From Anaerosporomusa subterranea (GTDB lineage: Bacteria > Bacillota > Negativicutes > Sporomusales > Acetonemataceae): a DNA stretch of 64,000 nt. Shown piece by piece: positions 6,819 through 15,318 of this stretch. The DNA lies in the NCBI RefSeq assembly GCF_001611555.1, contig NZ_LSGP01000028.1:1-64000 (forward strand). The letters are read 5' to 3'. How positions within the stretch are numbered: position 1 is the stretch's first letter; every line of letters starts with the position of its first letter. The position numbers and the translations under genes are program-made. Below the pieces are notes generated by a model. That model had not been told where the DNA came from. It did no database searches and worked only from the letters and a program-made list of their open reading frames with translations.

Positions 6819-8159
6819 ATGTCTAGCATAGCAAATCGCTTAAGTAATTTGCCGATGGGGAAATTCCACTGGCGATTGCTGATTATTACCATGTTAGGAT
6901 GGACATTTGACTCCATGGATACCGGCATAGTCGCCTTTGTCTTGGCGGAAATGATTGGCTCATGGAATCTGACCACGGCGCAAATTGGCTATATCAGCAG
7001 TATCGGCTTGGTAGGTATGGCTAGTGGCGCCTTCTTAGCCGGAACGATGGCTGACTATTTTGGGCGAAAAAAGCTATTTGCAGGCACCTTATTGATTTAC
7101 AGTATTGCTACCGGGCTATGCGGCATCGCTTGGAATTATGAATCGTTGCTAGTCTTTCGTTTTTTGGTCGGTTTCGGTGTCGGTGGGCAACTGCCGGTTG
7201 CCGTGACGCTTGTCAGTGAATATTCGCCAGCTAAGCACAGAGGCAAGATGATTGTGATTCTTGAAAGCGCTTGGGCGCTTGGTTGGCTGGCAGCATCAGT
7301 TATTGCTTATCTCGTTATTCCGAAATATGGATGGCAGATAGCCTTTTTCATCGGTGCTGCGCCGGCGCTCATGATCTTCTATCTGTGGCGCCTAGTACCT
7401 GAGTCAGCATTGTATCTGGTGAACAAAGGAAAATATGACGAAGCCCATGCGCTGGTGGCGAAAATTGAACAGGAGTTAGGTATCCCCGTGGGACCTGCGC
7501 CGACAGCTGCTGAGAGAAGCTTGAAGACGCAGAGCATTTCCTTCATCGAATTATGGTCGGCCCCCTATATTAAGCGTACTATCTGTCTGTGGATTCTCTG
7601 GTTTGGCATGGTTTACTCCTACTACGGTATCTTTACCTGGTTGCCTTCTTTACTGGTAAAGAGCGGACACGATTTAATTAGGTCGTTTGAATTTCTATTG
7701 TACATGACACTAGCTCAGATCCCGGGTTATTTTGTCGCTGCTTATTTGGTGGATAGACTTGGGCGTAAACCAACTTTATCTGGGTTTTTAGCCGCTTGCG
7801 CCGGTTGCGCTTATATGTTTGGCAATGCTGCGACTAGCTCTGACATTCTTTTGTGGGGTTGCTTGTTGTCTTTCTTTAATCTTGGCGCCTGGGGACTATT
7901 ATATACGTATACTCCAGAGATGTATCCTACTCATGCTCGGGGCACCGGGGTCGGATCAGCAGCTGCATTTGGTCGGGTCGGCGGCATCTTGGCGCCAATC
8001 GTGGTTGGCGCGTTATTTACTGGGCCAGATAAATTCGCTACGATTTTTGCTATGTTCACCGCTGTTTTATTAATTATCGCGTTGAATGTGATGGTTCTGG
8101 GAGAAGAGACGATGAACCGTTCATTAGAGGAAATCAACCAAGAGACTGCGAACAAGTAA
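6819..8159 (+). CDS. MFS transporter, NiaP (niacin)-like
   Basis: A 446-aa, 12-helix major facilitator of the metabolite:H+ symporter type. It resembles Bacillus NiaP/YceI, a nicotinate transporter: GWTFDSMDTGI in helix 1, the loop 2-3 signature DYFGRKK, GFGVGGQLPVA in helix 4 and ESAWALGW in helix 5. ATG 6819 follows GGGGG at about 6805. The XdhC-type genes are just behind it (20-base gap), suggesting one operon. Nicotinate fits the relatives and the nicotinate phosphoribosyltransferase at 21884, but an aromatic acid or purine-type substrate is possible. Confidence 0.75.
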   Translation: MSSIANRLSNLPMGKFHWRLLIITMLGWTFDSMDTGIVAFVLAEMIGSWNLTTAQIGYISSIGLVGMASGAFLAGTMADYFGRKKLFAGTLLIYSIATGLCGIAWNYESLLVFRFLVGFGVGGQLPVAVTLVSEYSPAKHRGKMIVILESAWALGWLAASVIAYLVIPKYGWQIAFFIGAAPALMIFYLWRLVPESALYLVNKGKYDEAHALVAKIEQELGIPVGPAPTAAERSLKTQSISFIELWSAPYIKRTICLWILWFGMVYSYYGIFTWLPSLLVKSGHDLIRSFEFLLYMTLAQIPGYFVAAYLVDRLGRKPTLSGFLAACAGCAYMFGNAATSSDILLWGCLLSFFNLGAWGLLYTYTPEMYPTHARGTGVGSAAAFGRVGGILAPIVVGALFTGPDKFATIFAMFTAVLLIIALNVMVLGEETMNRSLEEINQETANK

Positions 8160-8179
8160 TTCTGAGGGCGGTGAGCTAG

Positions 8180-8956
8180 TTGGATGTATTTTCCGAGCTT
8201 CTATTTGATGCACAAGCCGCACGCACTGTGTATATAGTAACATTAACGAAGTCTCCGCCGTCTTTTCAACAGTATCTCGGACAGCGGCTTTTGTTCTATC
8301 TGGAGGGCGAATCTAAAGGCTGCATCATCAGCGAATCTTTTACCACAGAGATATTGCAAGAGTTGGCGGGAAAGAGTTGGGAATATCCTAGCTTATTTCG
8401 CTTAGATGGCAAACCGGAATTCGAGCTCTTTTGGGATAAACTAATTCAGCAACGGCAAGCGATTATCTTTGGCGGTGGCCATATCAGTCAGCCGCTTGTC
8501 GACATCTTATCATTGATCGGTTATACTGTGACTGTTGTTGATGACCGCCCCGACTTCGCCAACTCGGCGAGATTTCCTAAAGCGGCTAGTGTTTTTTGCG
8601 GATCATTTGAAAAGGCGTTTTCTGATATCGAAATAGGTAAAGCTGCTGCCGTTATTATCGTAACTCGTGGGCATAAGCATGATTTAGCCTGTTTGCGGCA
8701 TGCGCTCAATAGCCGCGGATTTTATATCGGCATGATTGGTAGTCGGCGAAAGATTAGTCTTATTTTTGAGACACTGCGCGAAGAGGGAGTATCTGATGCA
8801 GCCATTCGCAGCGTTCGGGCACCCATCGGGCTTGATCTACATGGCCAGACTCCTGCCGAGATTGCTTTGAGCATTGCGGCAGAAATCCTGGCAGTGGAAA
8901 AGGGTGGAACTGGATTGCCCTTATCGACGATGTGGAGGAGTGAGCGAGTTGACTGA
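8180..8956 (+). CDS. XdhC/CoxI family protein, Rossmann-domain half
   Basis: A 258-aa protein with the XdhC C-terminal Rossmann domain: nucleotide-binding loop AIIFGGGHISQPL near residue 95, VVDDRPDFAN, VTRGHKHD, and YIGMIGSRRK near 185. The N-terminal 90 residues do not show the XdhC signature; that half lies in the next gene. XdhC proteins bind and sulfurate molybdenum cofactor for xanthine-dehydrogenase-type hydroxylases. It starts with TTG at 8180 behind GAGGGCGG. No hydroxylase subunit is encoded nearby, so the client enzyme must lie elsewhere. Confidence 0.82.
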   Translation: MDVFSELLFDAQAARTVYIVTLTKSPPSFQQYLGQRLLFYLEGESKGCIISESFTTEILQELAGKSWEYPSLFRLDGKPEFELFWDKLIQQRQAIIFGGGHISQPLVDILSLIGYTVTVVDDRPDFANSARFPKAASVFCGSFEKAFSDIEIGKAAAVIIVTRGHKHDLACLRHALNSRGFYIGMIGSRRKISLIFETLREEGVSDAAIRSVRAPIGLDLHGQTPAEIALSIAAEILAVEKGGTGLPLSTMWRSERVD

Positions 8957-9260
8957 AGCTCTTCTTCTGCATATCCATAGCCGCCAGTTGGCAGGGAAGG
9001 CCACGGCGTTAGCAACAATAATCAGTACTAAAGGGTCAACACCGTGCAAAGCAGGTGCAAAGATGCTGGTTTTCCCTGATGGCGGTACGTATGGTACCAT
9101 CGGTGGTGGCTGCGCGGAGGCCGAAGTGAAAATGAAAGCATTGTCAGTGTTAGATGATGGAGTTGCTTGCACGATTTCTGTGTGGCTGCTTGATGATGAT
9201 GCAGCCCAGAATGGCATGGTTTGCGGCGGTACTATGAATGTATTTATTCAAGTCGTTTAA
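8949..9260 (+). CDS. XdhC/CoxI family protein, small N-terminal-type domain
   Basis: A protein of about 103 aa matching the N-terminal XdhC/CoxI domain: ATIISTKGSTPCKAGAKML, then GTIGGGCAEAEV, and GMVCGGTMNVF at the end. I chose TTG at 8949 because GGAGG (8934-8938) sits 10 bases before it and the start then overlaps the upstream stop at 8954-8956, a coupled arrangement; GTG at 8940 is the alternative. In full-length XdhC this domain precedes the Rossmann domain, so the two halves here are split and in reverse order. They probably act together. Confidence 0.78.
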   Translation: MTEALLLHIHSRQLAGKATALATIISTKGSTPCKAGAKMLVFPDGGTYGTIGGGCAEAEVKMKALSVLDDGVACTISVWLLDDDAAQNGMVCGGTMNVFIQVV

Positions 9261-9309
9261 TAGCGGCTGTCGCTAAATGCTGTAGTTCCCATTCGATAAG
9301 GAGTAAGTT

Positions 9310-9945
9310 ATGGATATCGAGAGATTATATCAAAAGCTGCAACAGCGACAGCTTGAACAGCCAATCATTGATAACGCGGGAGAGTTTCTGGAGTCTGCGG
9401 TGATTCTCCCATTAGTCGAGGAGAATGGCAAACTATCTGTACTGTTTGAGGTACGGGCGCAGAGCCTTAAACGCCAACCAGGGGAAATCTGTTTTCCCGG
9501 CGGCCGGATTGAACCGAGAGAGACGTCTATGGCGGCGGCAATTCGCGAGACTGCCGAGGAATTAACACTGCCAAAGGAATGTATCAGAGTGCTCGGACCC
9601 TTGCCGATTGTGGCCAGTCCCATCGGTGTTATGCTTTTCCCCTATGTGGGCGTGTTGTCTAGCTCGTGCACGATCCGTCCTAGTAAGCAAGAGGTGGAGG
9701 AGTGCTTTACTGTGCCGCTTTCTTATTTACTGCAGACTAAACCAGTAATTGGTAAGATGGAGCTGGCTACCCGACCACTAGCCGATATTCCACCAGGTTT
9801 TATGCCTGACGGATACTCACCGGATTGGAAGCGTAGACACACATACCCGATTTGGTTTTACCGTTATGAAAATCGCGTGATTTGGGGTTTGACTGGACGG
9901 GTGCTGGCTACGTTTCTTGATGTTTGCCGATTGGTTTGCAGATAA
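9310..9945 (+). CDS. Nudix hydrolase, CoA pyrophosphatase (NudL) type
   Basis: A 211-aa protein with a full Nudix box, GGRIEPRETSMAAAIRETAEE, at about residues 73-93 (G-x5-E-x7-RE-xx-EE). CFPGGRIE and the ASPIGVMLFPYVG segment are typical of the NudL/UPF0035 group, which cleaves CoA to phosphopantetheine and 3',5'-ADP. ATG 9310 follows AAGGAG at 9298-9303. It may be cotranscribed with the XdhC genes (49-base gap). A different diphosphate substrate cannot be excluded. Confidence 0.82.
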   Translation: MDIERLYQKLQQRQLEQPIIDNAGEFLESAVILPLVEENGKLSVLFEVRAQSLKRQPGEICFPGGRIEPRETSMAAAIRETAEELTLPKECIRVLGPLPIVASPIGVMLFPYVGVLSSSCTIRPSKQEVEECFTVPLSYLLQTKPVIGKMELATRPLADIPPGFMPDGYSPDWKRRHTYPIWFYRYENRVIWGLTGRVLATFLDVCRLVCR

Positions 9946-9987
9946 GAAAAACCGTTTGCGGCGTCTTTGGGGAATATGGGATACCGC

Positions 9988-10110
9988 TCCACGGAGGGCG
10001 CGGAGGATACACGCAGGCCACGGAAGGTAACATTATTTGCCAGATTTGCTGGCCTAAAAAACGGTAATCCTCCGTGCGAGCCCTCCGTGAACTCCGTGTC
10101 CTCCGTGGAA
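9988..10110. repeat. Extragenic CCGNGGAG-type inverted repeat, copy B1
   Basis: The left arm is a run of ACGGAGGGCGCGGAGG-like units and the right arm the complementary TCCGTGGA/CTCCGTG units, around a spacer of about 60 bases. It belongs to the same style of repeat as 30372, 33611, 35519, 49735 and 52177, but with CACGGAGG rather than CGCAGAGT as the main unit. No coding signal. Confidence 0.6.
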
Positions 10111-10163
10111 AACGTAGCCTCGTTCTCTGCGCGAACTTGTAATTTCTATACGTTTAAAAGAGT

Positions 10164-10188
10164 AAAGGCCCTCGTGATGAGGGCCTTT
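10164..10188. terminator. Bidirectional terminator hairpin
   Basis: AAAGGCCCTC / GAGGGCCTTT around GTGAT. It separates the region of the Nudix gene from the convergent small gene on the minus strand. Confidence 0.7.
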
Positions 10189-10193
10189 AGCGT

Positions 10194-10460
10194 TTAGTTT
10201 GGCAGTAAGCGCCATGCATTGCCATGCACAGCTTGGTTATATAATTCAGTAATGGTTTCGAAGACGGTTGATCGCTTAATGGATCGCTTTTTGGTTAAAA
10301 GTGAAAACTTAAACCAACGTCCTTCTTGTGAAAGCTGATATAGCACATTGTTAATTTCGAGCTGAATAATCCGGTTAGGCGACTTGCTGAGTGCATCCTC
10401 CAGCGACTTAACTGCAGGACCGTTCAATGGGGCGGAGTGCGTCAAAATTGTTTTGTCCAT
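10194..10460 (-). CDS. Small protein of unknown function (88 aa)
   Basis: An 88-aa, basic, soluble protein with no domain that I recognise. A GGGAG ribosome-binding site precedes the ATG by about 10 bases on the minus strand, and a hairpin terminator lies just past its stop. These signals, with no competing frame, support a real gene. The composition (LSQEGRWFKFSLLTKKRS) suggests a compact mixed fold. Function unknown. Confidence 0.55.
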   Translation of the reverse strand: MDKTILTHSAPLNGPAVKSLEDALSKSPNRIIQLEINNVLYQLSQEGRWFKFSLLTKKRSIKRSTVFETITELYNQAVHGNAWRLLPN

Positions 10461-10707
10461 GTATTCACGCTCCCGTTGTTTTAATATTCAGTTCTTATTC
10501 CTAGTATAGCACAAATCAAAATTAAACGCTTTCGGGACAAACCGTCAAAAACTGAGGTTTTTCTACTCAGGATGCTTAATACTAATGGATGCATCAGGTT
10601 GCGCAAATATTCGAATTTTAGAATAGTGGCATTATTTGCTAGTAGAATTAAGGATGCCCGTAACGCTCATACTATTTCCGAATGAAACTTTGGAAAGGGA
10701 TGATGCT

Positions 10708-11784
10708 ATGCGTTACTCAAGAATAATTACAGCAACCGTTTTAGTTTCGTTGCTTGCGGCCGGATTAGTATGGGGGGGAGGCTGTGGCAAGAAGGCTGCA
10801 CCCAAGCCACTGCCGGGACAGCAGCAAGGAACACAGGCGCCGACGCAATATCCTCGCTTGATTATCGGTTATTATGAGAACCCCTGGCCAGGTACTCCGG
10901 ATAAAACAGGCTCATTTCCTAGTATGAAAACCTATGCGAAGCATATGACCGCAGTTGCGCCATTTTGGTACCGGGCAAAAAGTGACGGCATGCTGGAGAC
11001 AAAGGAAAGCCAACTGGTTCACGATACCGCAAAACAGCTTGGGTTAAAGATTTATCCGCTGATAACCAACAAGACTGGTGCGACAGATGAAGTGCTGGGA
11101 AATCCGACTGTGCGGACAAAGGTAATTGACAACATCGTTAAAATGGTGCAAGAAAAACAATATGACGGAGTAAATATCGATTTTGAGCTGTTAAAGCCAG
11201 CGCATAAGGATAACTTAAACGCTTTTATGGCTGAATTGTATCCTAAGCTAAAACAAATCAATAAAACGGTAATTATCTCCATCTTCCCTAAAGTCGATGT
11301 GCATGAAGACGTTTCCGGTGCCTATGACTATCCCCAGTTAGCCAAGAATGCCGATTATTTACAAATTATGACCTACGATAAACACTGGGCGACATCTGAG
11401 CCAGGTGCGATTGCGCCAGTTGACTGGTATGAAAAAAATATTCAGTACGCCATTGAAAAATCAGGCGGTCCCCATAAAGTGATTATCGGTGTCAGTGCTT
11501 ATGGCTATGATTGGCCAAAAGAAGGAGCCGGTGAGACCATCACCTATGTCAATGCGATTGTTCTTGCAGAAAAGCATGGCGCAAAAGTCCAGTATGATGA
11601 GGCCTCCCAAGCGCCACATTTTTCCTACAACGGACATGAGGTTTGGTTCGAAAACGATCGCAGTACAGCAGCTAAGCTCGCTATTATCGCCAAGTATAAC
11701 CCTGCAGGAATTGCAATCTGGCGTTTAGGTCAGGAACAGCCTGAGGCTTGGAACGAGATAGCCAGCAAATTCCCCAAAAAATAG
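10708..11784 (+). CDS. GH18-family glycosidase-like lipoprotein
   Basis: A 358-aa exported protein. The signal peptide (hydrophobic TATVLVSLLAAGLVW) ends in a lipobox-like GGGC, so it is probably lipid-anchored. A proline/glutamine-rich linker follows, then a glycosyl hydrolase 18 barrel with DGVNIDFE (catalytic Glu last) near residue 155, YLQIMTYDKHW near 220 and GIAIWRLGQE at the end. The DGVNIDFE form is usual in spore-cortex and peptidoglycan-acting GH18 proteins of the YaaH type. ATG 10708 follows GGAAAGGGA. The role is probably cell-wall or cortex hydrolysis. Repeat element A1 begins within a few bases of the stop. Confidence 0.8.
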   Translation: MRYSRIITATVLVSLLAAGLVWGGGCGKKAAPKPLPGQQQGTQAPTQYPRLIIGYYENPWPGTPDKTGSFPSMKTYAKHMTAVAPFWYRAKSDGMLETKESQLVHDTAKQLGLKIYPLITNKTGATDEVLGNPTVRTKVIDNIVKMVQEKQYDGVNIDFELLKPAHKDNLNAFMAELYPKLKQINKTVIISIFPKVDVHEDVSGAYDYPQLAKNADYLQIMTYDKHWATSEPGAIAPVDWYEKNIQYAIEKSGGPHKVIIGVSAYGYDWPKEGAGETITYVNAIVLAEKHGAKVQYDEASQAPHFSYNGHEVWFENDRSTAAKLAIIAKYNPAGIAIWRLGQEQPEAWNEIASKFPKK

Positions 11785-11789
11785 GCCGG

Positions 11790-12027
11790 GCTCTTCAACG
11801 GGCCAATCTGCGACGAACCACGGATGGTTCTAGTGTCGATCATGCCATGGATGGCTTAATGATCGACCGTTGTTAGCCCCGAAAATCCATTGCTTGCGTA
11901 CCCGTATCGTACGCGGCGCGGCTGGATTTTCGGGGCTGCCTAGTGATGCCGTTATGCTGTGTTACGTCCGGTATATTCTAGTCTCGTAGGCAACAACATC
12001 TCGACCTTTCTGAACACCCTACAGAGC
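11790..12027 (+). repeat. Nested palindromic element A, copy 1 (long form)
   Basis: Core hairpin GCGTAC / GTACGC inside TTGCTTGCGTACCCGTAT. The inner variable stem is GCCCCGAAAATCCA pairing perfectly with TGGATTTTCGGGGC. The shoulders GTTGTTAG and GCCTAGTGATG are conserved. This copy has two extra left hairpins (AACC-ACGGAT-GGTT, and a long GTCGATCAT / ATGATCGAC stem at 11835-11867) and an extra right module. The outer stem is GCTCT / AGAGC. It begins just after the GH18 stop. Confidence 0.8.
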
Positions 12028-12116
12028 TTAATAATTCAGAGGCCGAACTTATGAGAAGATCTTTATATGGCAGGTTTTTTTTGCTAATGTGCGAATATAT
12101 TGCTCAAAGGGATAAT

Positions 12117-12644
12117 ATGAAAGCGAAGGTGAGCGGATTGGCAAAGGTACTGCTGTTTATCGAAAACAACTTTGAAGACATGGAGGCGATGTATCCCTAT
12201 TATCGTCTGCTTGAGGCGGGGTTTACCGTCGATGTGGCTGGGCCGCAGCAGGAAATAGTATATAAAGGCAAATATGGTTATCCCCTAGCCGCTACGGTAG
12301 CGGCAGAGGCGGTAACCCTGTCAGACTACGTTGCGTTGATCATTCCTGGCGGACAGGCGCCTGATAAAATGCGGATGAATGAGGCGATGGTTGACTTGGT
12401 GCGGCAGGCAGACAAGCAGGGTTTGGTTATTGGCGCCATCTGTCATGGGCCGCAACTGCTGATCGAGGCCGATATTGTTCGCGGTCGGAATGTCACCTGC
12501 TATCGTTCGGTTTTGACTGATATCTTGAATGCCGGCGGCATTTACCACGATCTTGAGGTGATTATGGATGATAACCTAGTAACCTCAAGAACGCCAATTG
12601 ATCTGCCCGCGTTTATGCAGCAGATACTTAAGCAGCTAATATAG
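12117..12644 (+). CDS. DJ-1/PfpI family protein
   Basis: A 175-aa class I glutamine-amidotransferase-like protein. FENNFEDME-type N-terminal Glu, ALIIPGG near residue 70 and the nucleophile elbow GAICHGPQLL near 108 (Cys) are the marks of the PfpI/YraA/YhbO group. Members are described as proteases, glyoxalases or deglycases, so the reaction here is uncertain. ATG 12117 is preferred over the upstream ATG 12051 because AAAGGG at 12106-12111 precedes it and the homologous fold starts there. The next gene is 21 bases downstream. Confidence 0.82.
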   Translation: MKAKVSGLAKVLLFIENNFEDMEAMYPYYRLLEAGFTVDVAGPQQEIVYKGKYGYPLAATVAAEAVTLSDYVALIIPGGQAPDKMRMNEAMVDLVRQADKQGLVIGAICHGPQLLIEADIVRGRNVTCYRSVLTDILNAGGIYHDLEVIMDDNLVTSRTPIDLPAFMQQILKQLI

Positions 12645-12665
12645 ACTATAACGGAGGATTCGACG

Positions 12666-12905
12666 ATGTGCAAAACATGCGGTTGCCATGGGACGCACCT
12701 GGAGAAGATAGTACTTAAAGTCCAAGGAATGAGCTGTGCTCACTGCAAGAATGCGGTTGAAAAGGCAGTACGCGGCTTGCCAGGGGTCATGTCAGGTGAA
12801 GTAAAGCTAACGGCCAAAATCCTAACTGTCGAGTTTGATTCTACGAAAACAAGGTTAAACGATATTACAGACGCAATTGAGGATGCCGGGTTCTCGGTGG
12901 TCTAG
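12666..12905 (+). CDS. Heavy-metal-binding HMA protein, CopZ-like
   Basis: A 79-aa HMA-fold protein with the metal site GMSCAHC (M-x-C-x-x-C) near residue 22 and the expected DITDAIEDAGF C-terminal helix. An extra Cys-rich N-terminus, MCKTCGCHG, adds three cysteines and one histidine. It likely carries copper(I) or a related soft metal. ATG 12666 has GGAGG at 12653-12657. No metal ATPase lies beside it; the PfpI gene upstream probably shares its transcript. Confidence 0.85.
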   Translation: MCKTCGCHGTHLEKIVLKVQGMSCAHCKNAVEKAVRGLPGVMSGEVKLTAKILTVEFDSTKTRLNDITDAIEDAGFSVV

Positions 12906-12945
12906 ATTCTTATGACGGAGATAGTTCGTTGTCAGCATCCTGTCA

Positions 12946-12975
12946 TTGACTAATAAGTCAATCGTTTGCTATACT
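12946..12975 (+). promoter_or_regulatory. Promoter before the LCP gene
   Basis: TTGACT (12946-12951), 18-base spacer, TATACT (12970-12975) with TGC directly before it, i.e. also an extended -10. Confidence 0.6.
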
Positions 12976-12981
12976 GATACC

Positions 12982-13013
12982 AGCCCCCACGCTGTTTAAG
13001 GGGGCTTGTTTTT
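12982..13013 (+). terminator. Terminator-like hairpin between promoter and LCP gene
   Basis: AGCCCCC / GGGGGCT, 11-base loop, then TGTTTTTT. It falls at or just after the predicted transcription start, so it is either the terminator of the copZ-like gene upstream or a 5'-end attenuating hairpin. Confidence 0.6.
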
Positions 13014-13053
13014 TAGAAATAATGGCTTACGATAGAGAGGATGATCAAGTCTA

Positions 13054-14460
13054 ATGACGCGTACGGAACAAATGAAGCAGAGAAGAGTTCAAGAACGCAA
13101 ATGGCTGAAATTTGCAATTGTCGCTTTTGGCTTACTGATTGCGGCTACTGCGATTTCATACTATTGGTTCAGTGAATCCTCCATGCCAACTCCCAAACGG
13201 AATAAACGAGCAAATACCGGCCAATTTGGAGCTCTTCCTGACATGGGGAAGGTAAATATCCTCGTATTGGGGGTCGATCATCGAAAAGAGGACATTGGCC
13301 GCTCTGACACGTTGTTTTTAATTACGTTAGATACCAAGACGAAGGAAACTGCGTTATTATCGATTCCACGAGATACCCGTGTTAAGATACCAGGCTATGG
13401 TTTTGACAAAGTTAATCACGCTTACGCTTTAGGCGGGCATCAACTAACCCAAAAGGCAGTCGAGGAACTTCTGGGGACGCCAATAGACTATTATGTCGAA
13501 GTTGACTTCTTGGGCTTCAATAAGATTGTTGACGCAGTCGGCGGTGTCGACATTGCCGTAGAAAAGCGAATGTATTACGAGGACCCGTATGATGATTTGA
13601 TCATCGACTTACAGCCGGGAATGCAGCATATGGGTGGTGATACTGCCATCAAATATGTGCGTTACCGTGATGAAGAAGGCGATATTGGGCGAATTGATCG
13701 TCAACAGCATTTTATTCGCGCAATGATGGATGAGGTGACTAGCCCTGCTATTCTTGTCAAATTGCCTGCTATCATCAGCGAAGTGAAAAATGCCATTCGC
13801 ACAGACTTATCAGTAACAGAACTGATTGGTATGGGTAAGGCGCTTAAAGATGCTAAAGGACAGGGGCTAAAAACCGATATGGCGCCAGGAACACCAATTG
13901 ATATCGCTGGTATCAGCTATCTTGCCCCAGATATTGTTGCGCTCCGGGAGCATATGGCGAAAGTGCTCGGGATCAAACCTGATGCGCAATATACCTCATC
14001 AGCAAATCGATTGGCGGCCGAGTACCAAAATTCTCTACCAGATGAAACGGTGCTATCAGATAAACCTGTATCAACAAAGTCTAGTTTGGCAAAACCCGGC
14101 CAACCTAAGTCTGCAACTACGCCGGTAAAACCGGTTGTTCCCCAGAAACCAGCCAGTCAGGTAAGGCCAGCTGAACCTCAGTCTGGCTTGATCCGGGTGG
14201 ATATTATTAACGCCAGTGGTAATGCATCTGCAGGTGAAAAAATGGCATCACAGCTTAAACAACAAGGATTTTCCGTAACAGAGGTAAGTACTTCGGGCAA
14301 TGTGAATCGCAATACCATTGTCATCGCCCGTTCTGCCCAAGAATCTATTCTCAACCGGCTGACAGGTTTGCCCTTTAATTATGCACTTCAAGTATCGCCG
14401 CAGGCGGGGAGTGCGAATCAGGTGACAGTTGTCGTCGGCAAAGACTATATCGGGCGTTGA
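13054..14460 (+). CDS. LytR-CpsA-Psr (LCP) family cell-wall ligase
   Basis: A 468-aa membrane-anchored protein: one N-terminal transmembrane helix (about 22-42), an LCP catalytic domain (about 65-215) with VLGVDHRKEDIGRSDTL, SIPRDTRV, DKVNHAYALGG and YVRYRDEEGDIGRIDRQQ, a proline-rich linker, and a C-terminal LytR_C domain (about 385-468, IRVDIINASGN). LCP enzymes transfer glycopolymers from lipid carriers to peptidoglycan or protein. The conserved Arg and Asp residues of the pyrophosphate-lipid pocket are present. The stop codon is overlapped by element A2. Confidence 0.88.
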   Translation: MTRTEQMKQRRVQERKWLKFAIVAFGLLIAATAISYYWFSESSMPTPKRNKRANTGQFGALPDMGKVNILVLGVDHRKEDIGRSDTLFLITLDTKTKETALLSIPRDTRVKIPGYGFDKVNHAYALGGHQLTQKAVEELLGTPIDYYVEVDFLGFNKIVDAVGGVDIAVEKRMYYEDPYDDLIIDLQPGMQHMGGDTAIKYVRYRDEEGDIGRIDRQQHFIRAMMDEVTSPAILVKLPAIISEVKNAIRTDLSVTELIGMGKALKDAKGQGLKTDMAPGTPIDIAGISYLAPDIVALREHMAKVLGIKPDAQYTSSANRLAAEYQNSLPDETVLSDKPVSTKSSLAKPGQPKSATTPVKPVVPQKPASQVRPAEPQSGLIRVDIINASGNASAGEKMASQLKQQGFSVTEVSTSGNVNRNTIVIARSAQESILNRLTGLPFNYALQVSPQAGSANQVTVVVGKDYIGR

Positions 14461-14573
14461 TAAAGGCCCATCTACGTTGTTGGCCCCGCAAACCCATTGC
14501 TAGCGTACCCGTATAGTACGCGTCGCTGTTGGGTTCGCGGGGCCGCCTAGTATCTGGACCTTTCTGAACGCCC
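14452..14573 (+). repeat. Nested palindromic element A, copy 2
   Basis: Outer stem GGGCGTT...AAAGG / CCTTT...AACGCCC. Shoulder CATCTACGTTGTT. Inner stem GGCCCCGCAAACCCA / TGGGTTCGCGGGGCC with one mismatch. Core GCGTAC / GTACGC and right shoulder GCCTAGTATCTGG. The left outer stem includes the last codons and stop (14458-14460) of the LCP gene. Confidence 0.85.
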
Positions 14574-14600
14574 TAGGTTTGTTGTTTGAGAGAATAAGAA

Positions 14601-14623
14601 GAGCCACCCATACTAGGTGGCTC
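14601..14623. terminator. Hairpin at the 3' end of the Crp/Fnr gene
   Basis: GAGCCACC / GGTGGCTC around a 7-base loop, just past the minus-strand stop. The T-run is poor, so its strength is uncertain. Confidence 0.5.
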
Positions 14624-14626
14624 ACT

Positions 14627-15301
14627 TTATTCTGACAGAGACTGCAGCTTTTCTGGCTCGAGGATGATGATCCGGCGACCGTCAAAGTCGATCAAGCGGT
14701 CGCGTTTGAGGGAACTGAGGCTGCGAGTGACAGACTCGCGGGTGGTTCCTACCAGGTTGGCTAGCTCTTGACGAGGCATGTCAAGGAGAATGGCGATATG
14801 GCCTTTTTCGTTGCGCTGGCCATGATCGCGAGCTAGGCTGACTAGAGTCTCAGCAGTACGTGACATGACGTCATTTAAGGCGAGGTCCTTAATTTTTCTT
14901 TGCGCATAGATCAGACGTTGACTGAGAGCTTTAATGAGCTGTAAAGCGAGTTGGCTATTGGTGAGGATTAGCTTTTCCAAATCGCTGTTTTTTATCATGC
15001 CAACGCGTGAGTTTTCAGCAGCTACGGCGGTTGCTGGATAGGGAAAGGCTGTGAACAGTAATACTTCGGCGAAGACATCTCCTGGCTGCATAATTTTGAT
15101 CGTATGCTCGCGTCCGTCGTCAGAGCCTTTGACGATTTTCACTTTGCCACTGATAACAAAGTGAAAGCCTTCGCCAGGGTCTCCCTCTTGGAAGATAAAG
15201 GAGCCTTTGCCGTAAGAACGCTCAACGCTATAACGATGAATCTGCCTAAGCTGGTCTTCAGACATTCCGGCGAATAACGGAATCTGATTGAGATACTCCA
15301 T
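14627..15301 (-). CDS. Crp/Fnr family transcriptional regulator
   Basis: A 224-aa regulator with an N-terminal cyclic-nucleotide-type beta barrel (about 10-125; GSFIFQEGDPGEGFHFVISG, IMQPGDVFAE), a dimer helix, and a C-terminal winged helix (about 150-215) with recognition region LANLVGTTRESVTRSLSSL. It has no cysteine for an Fnr-type cluster, and the effector is not evident. The start follows TAGGAGGT. It lies 17 bases behind the FtsA-like gene on the same strand, so the two are probably cotranscribed. Confidence 0.88.
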   Translation of the reverse strand: MEYLNQIPLFAGMSEDQLRQIHRYSVERSYGKGSFIFQEGDPGEGFHFVISGKVKIVKGSDDGREHTIKIMQPGDVFAEVLLFTAFPYPATAVAAENSRVGMIKNSDLEKLILTNSQLALQLIKALSQRLIYAQRKIKDLALNDVMSRTAETLVSLARDHGQRNEKGHIAILLDMPRQELANLVGTTRESVTRSLSSLKRDRLIDFDGRRIIILEPEKLQSLSE

Positions 15302-15318
15302 TTTACCTCCTACTTCTG

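Noticed and set aside
9967..10197. 76-aa frame after the Nudix gene
   Set aside because: Consists of the CACGGAGG repeat and terminator; no ribosome-binding site.
10708..11784. Catalytically dead GH18 because of Asn in DGVNIDFE
   Set aside because: The Asn form is normal in spore/peptidoglycan-type GH18 enzymes, and the catalytic Glu and preceding Asp are present.
11790..12027. Attenuator or simple terminator for the GH18 gene
   Set aside because: No T-run follows any arm, and the same element occurs in a 5' leader and in tandem, which simple terminators do not explain.
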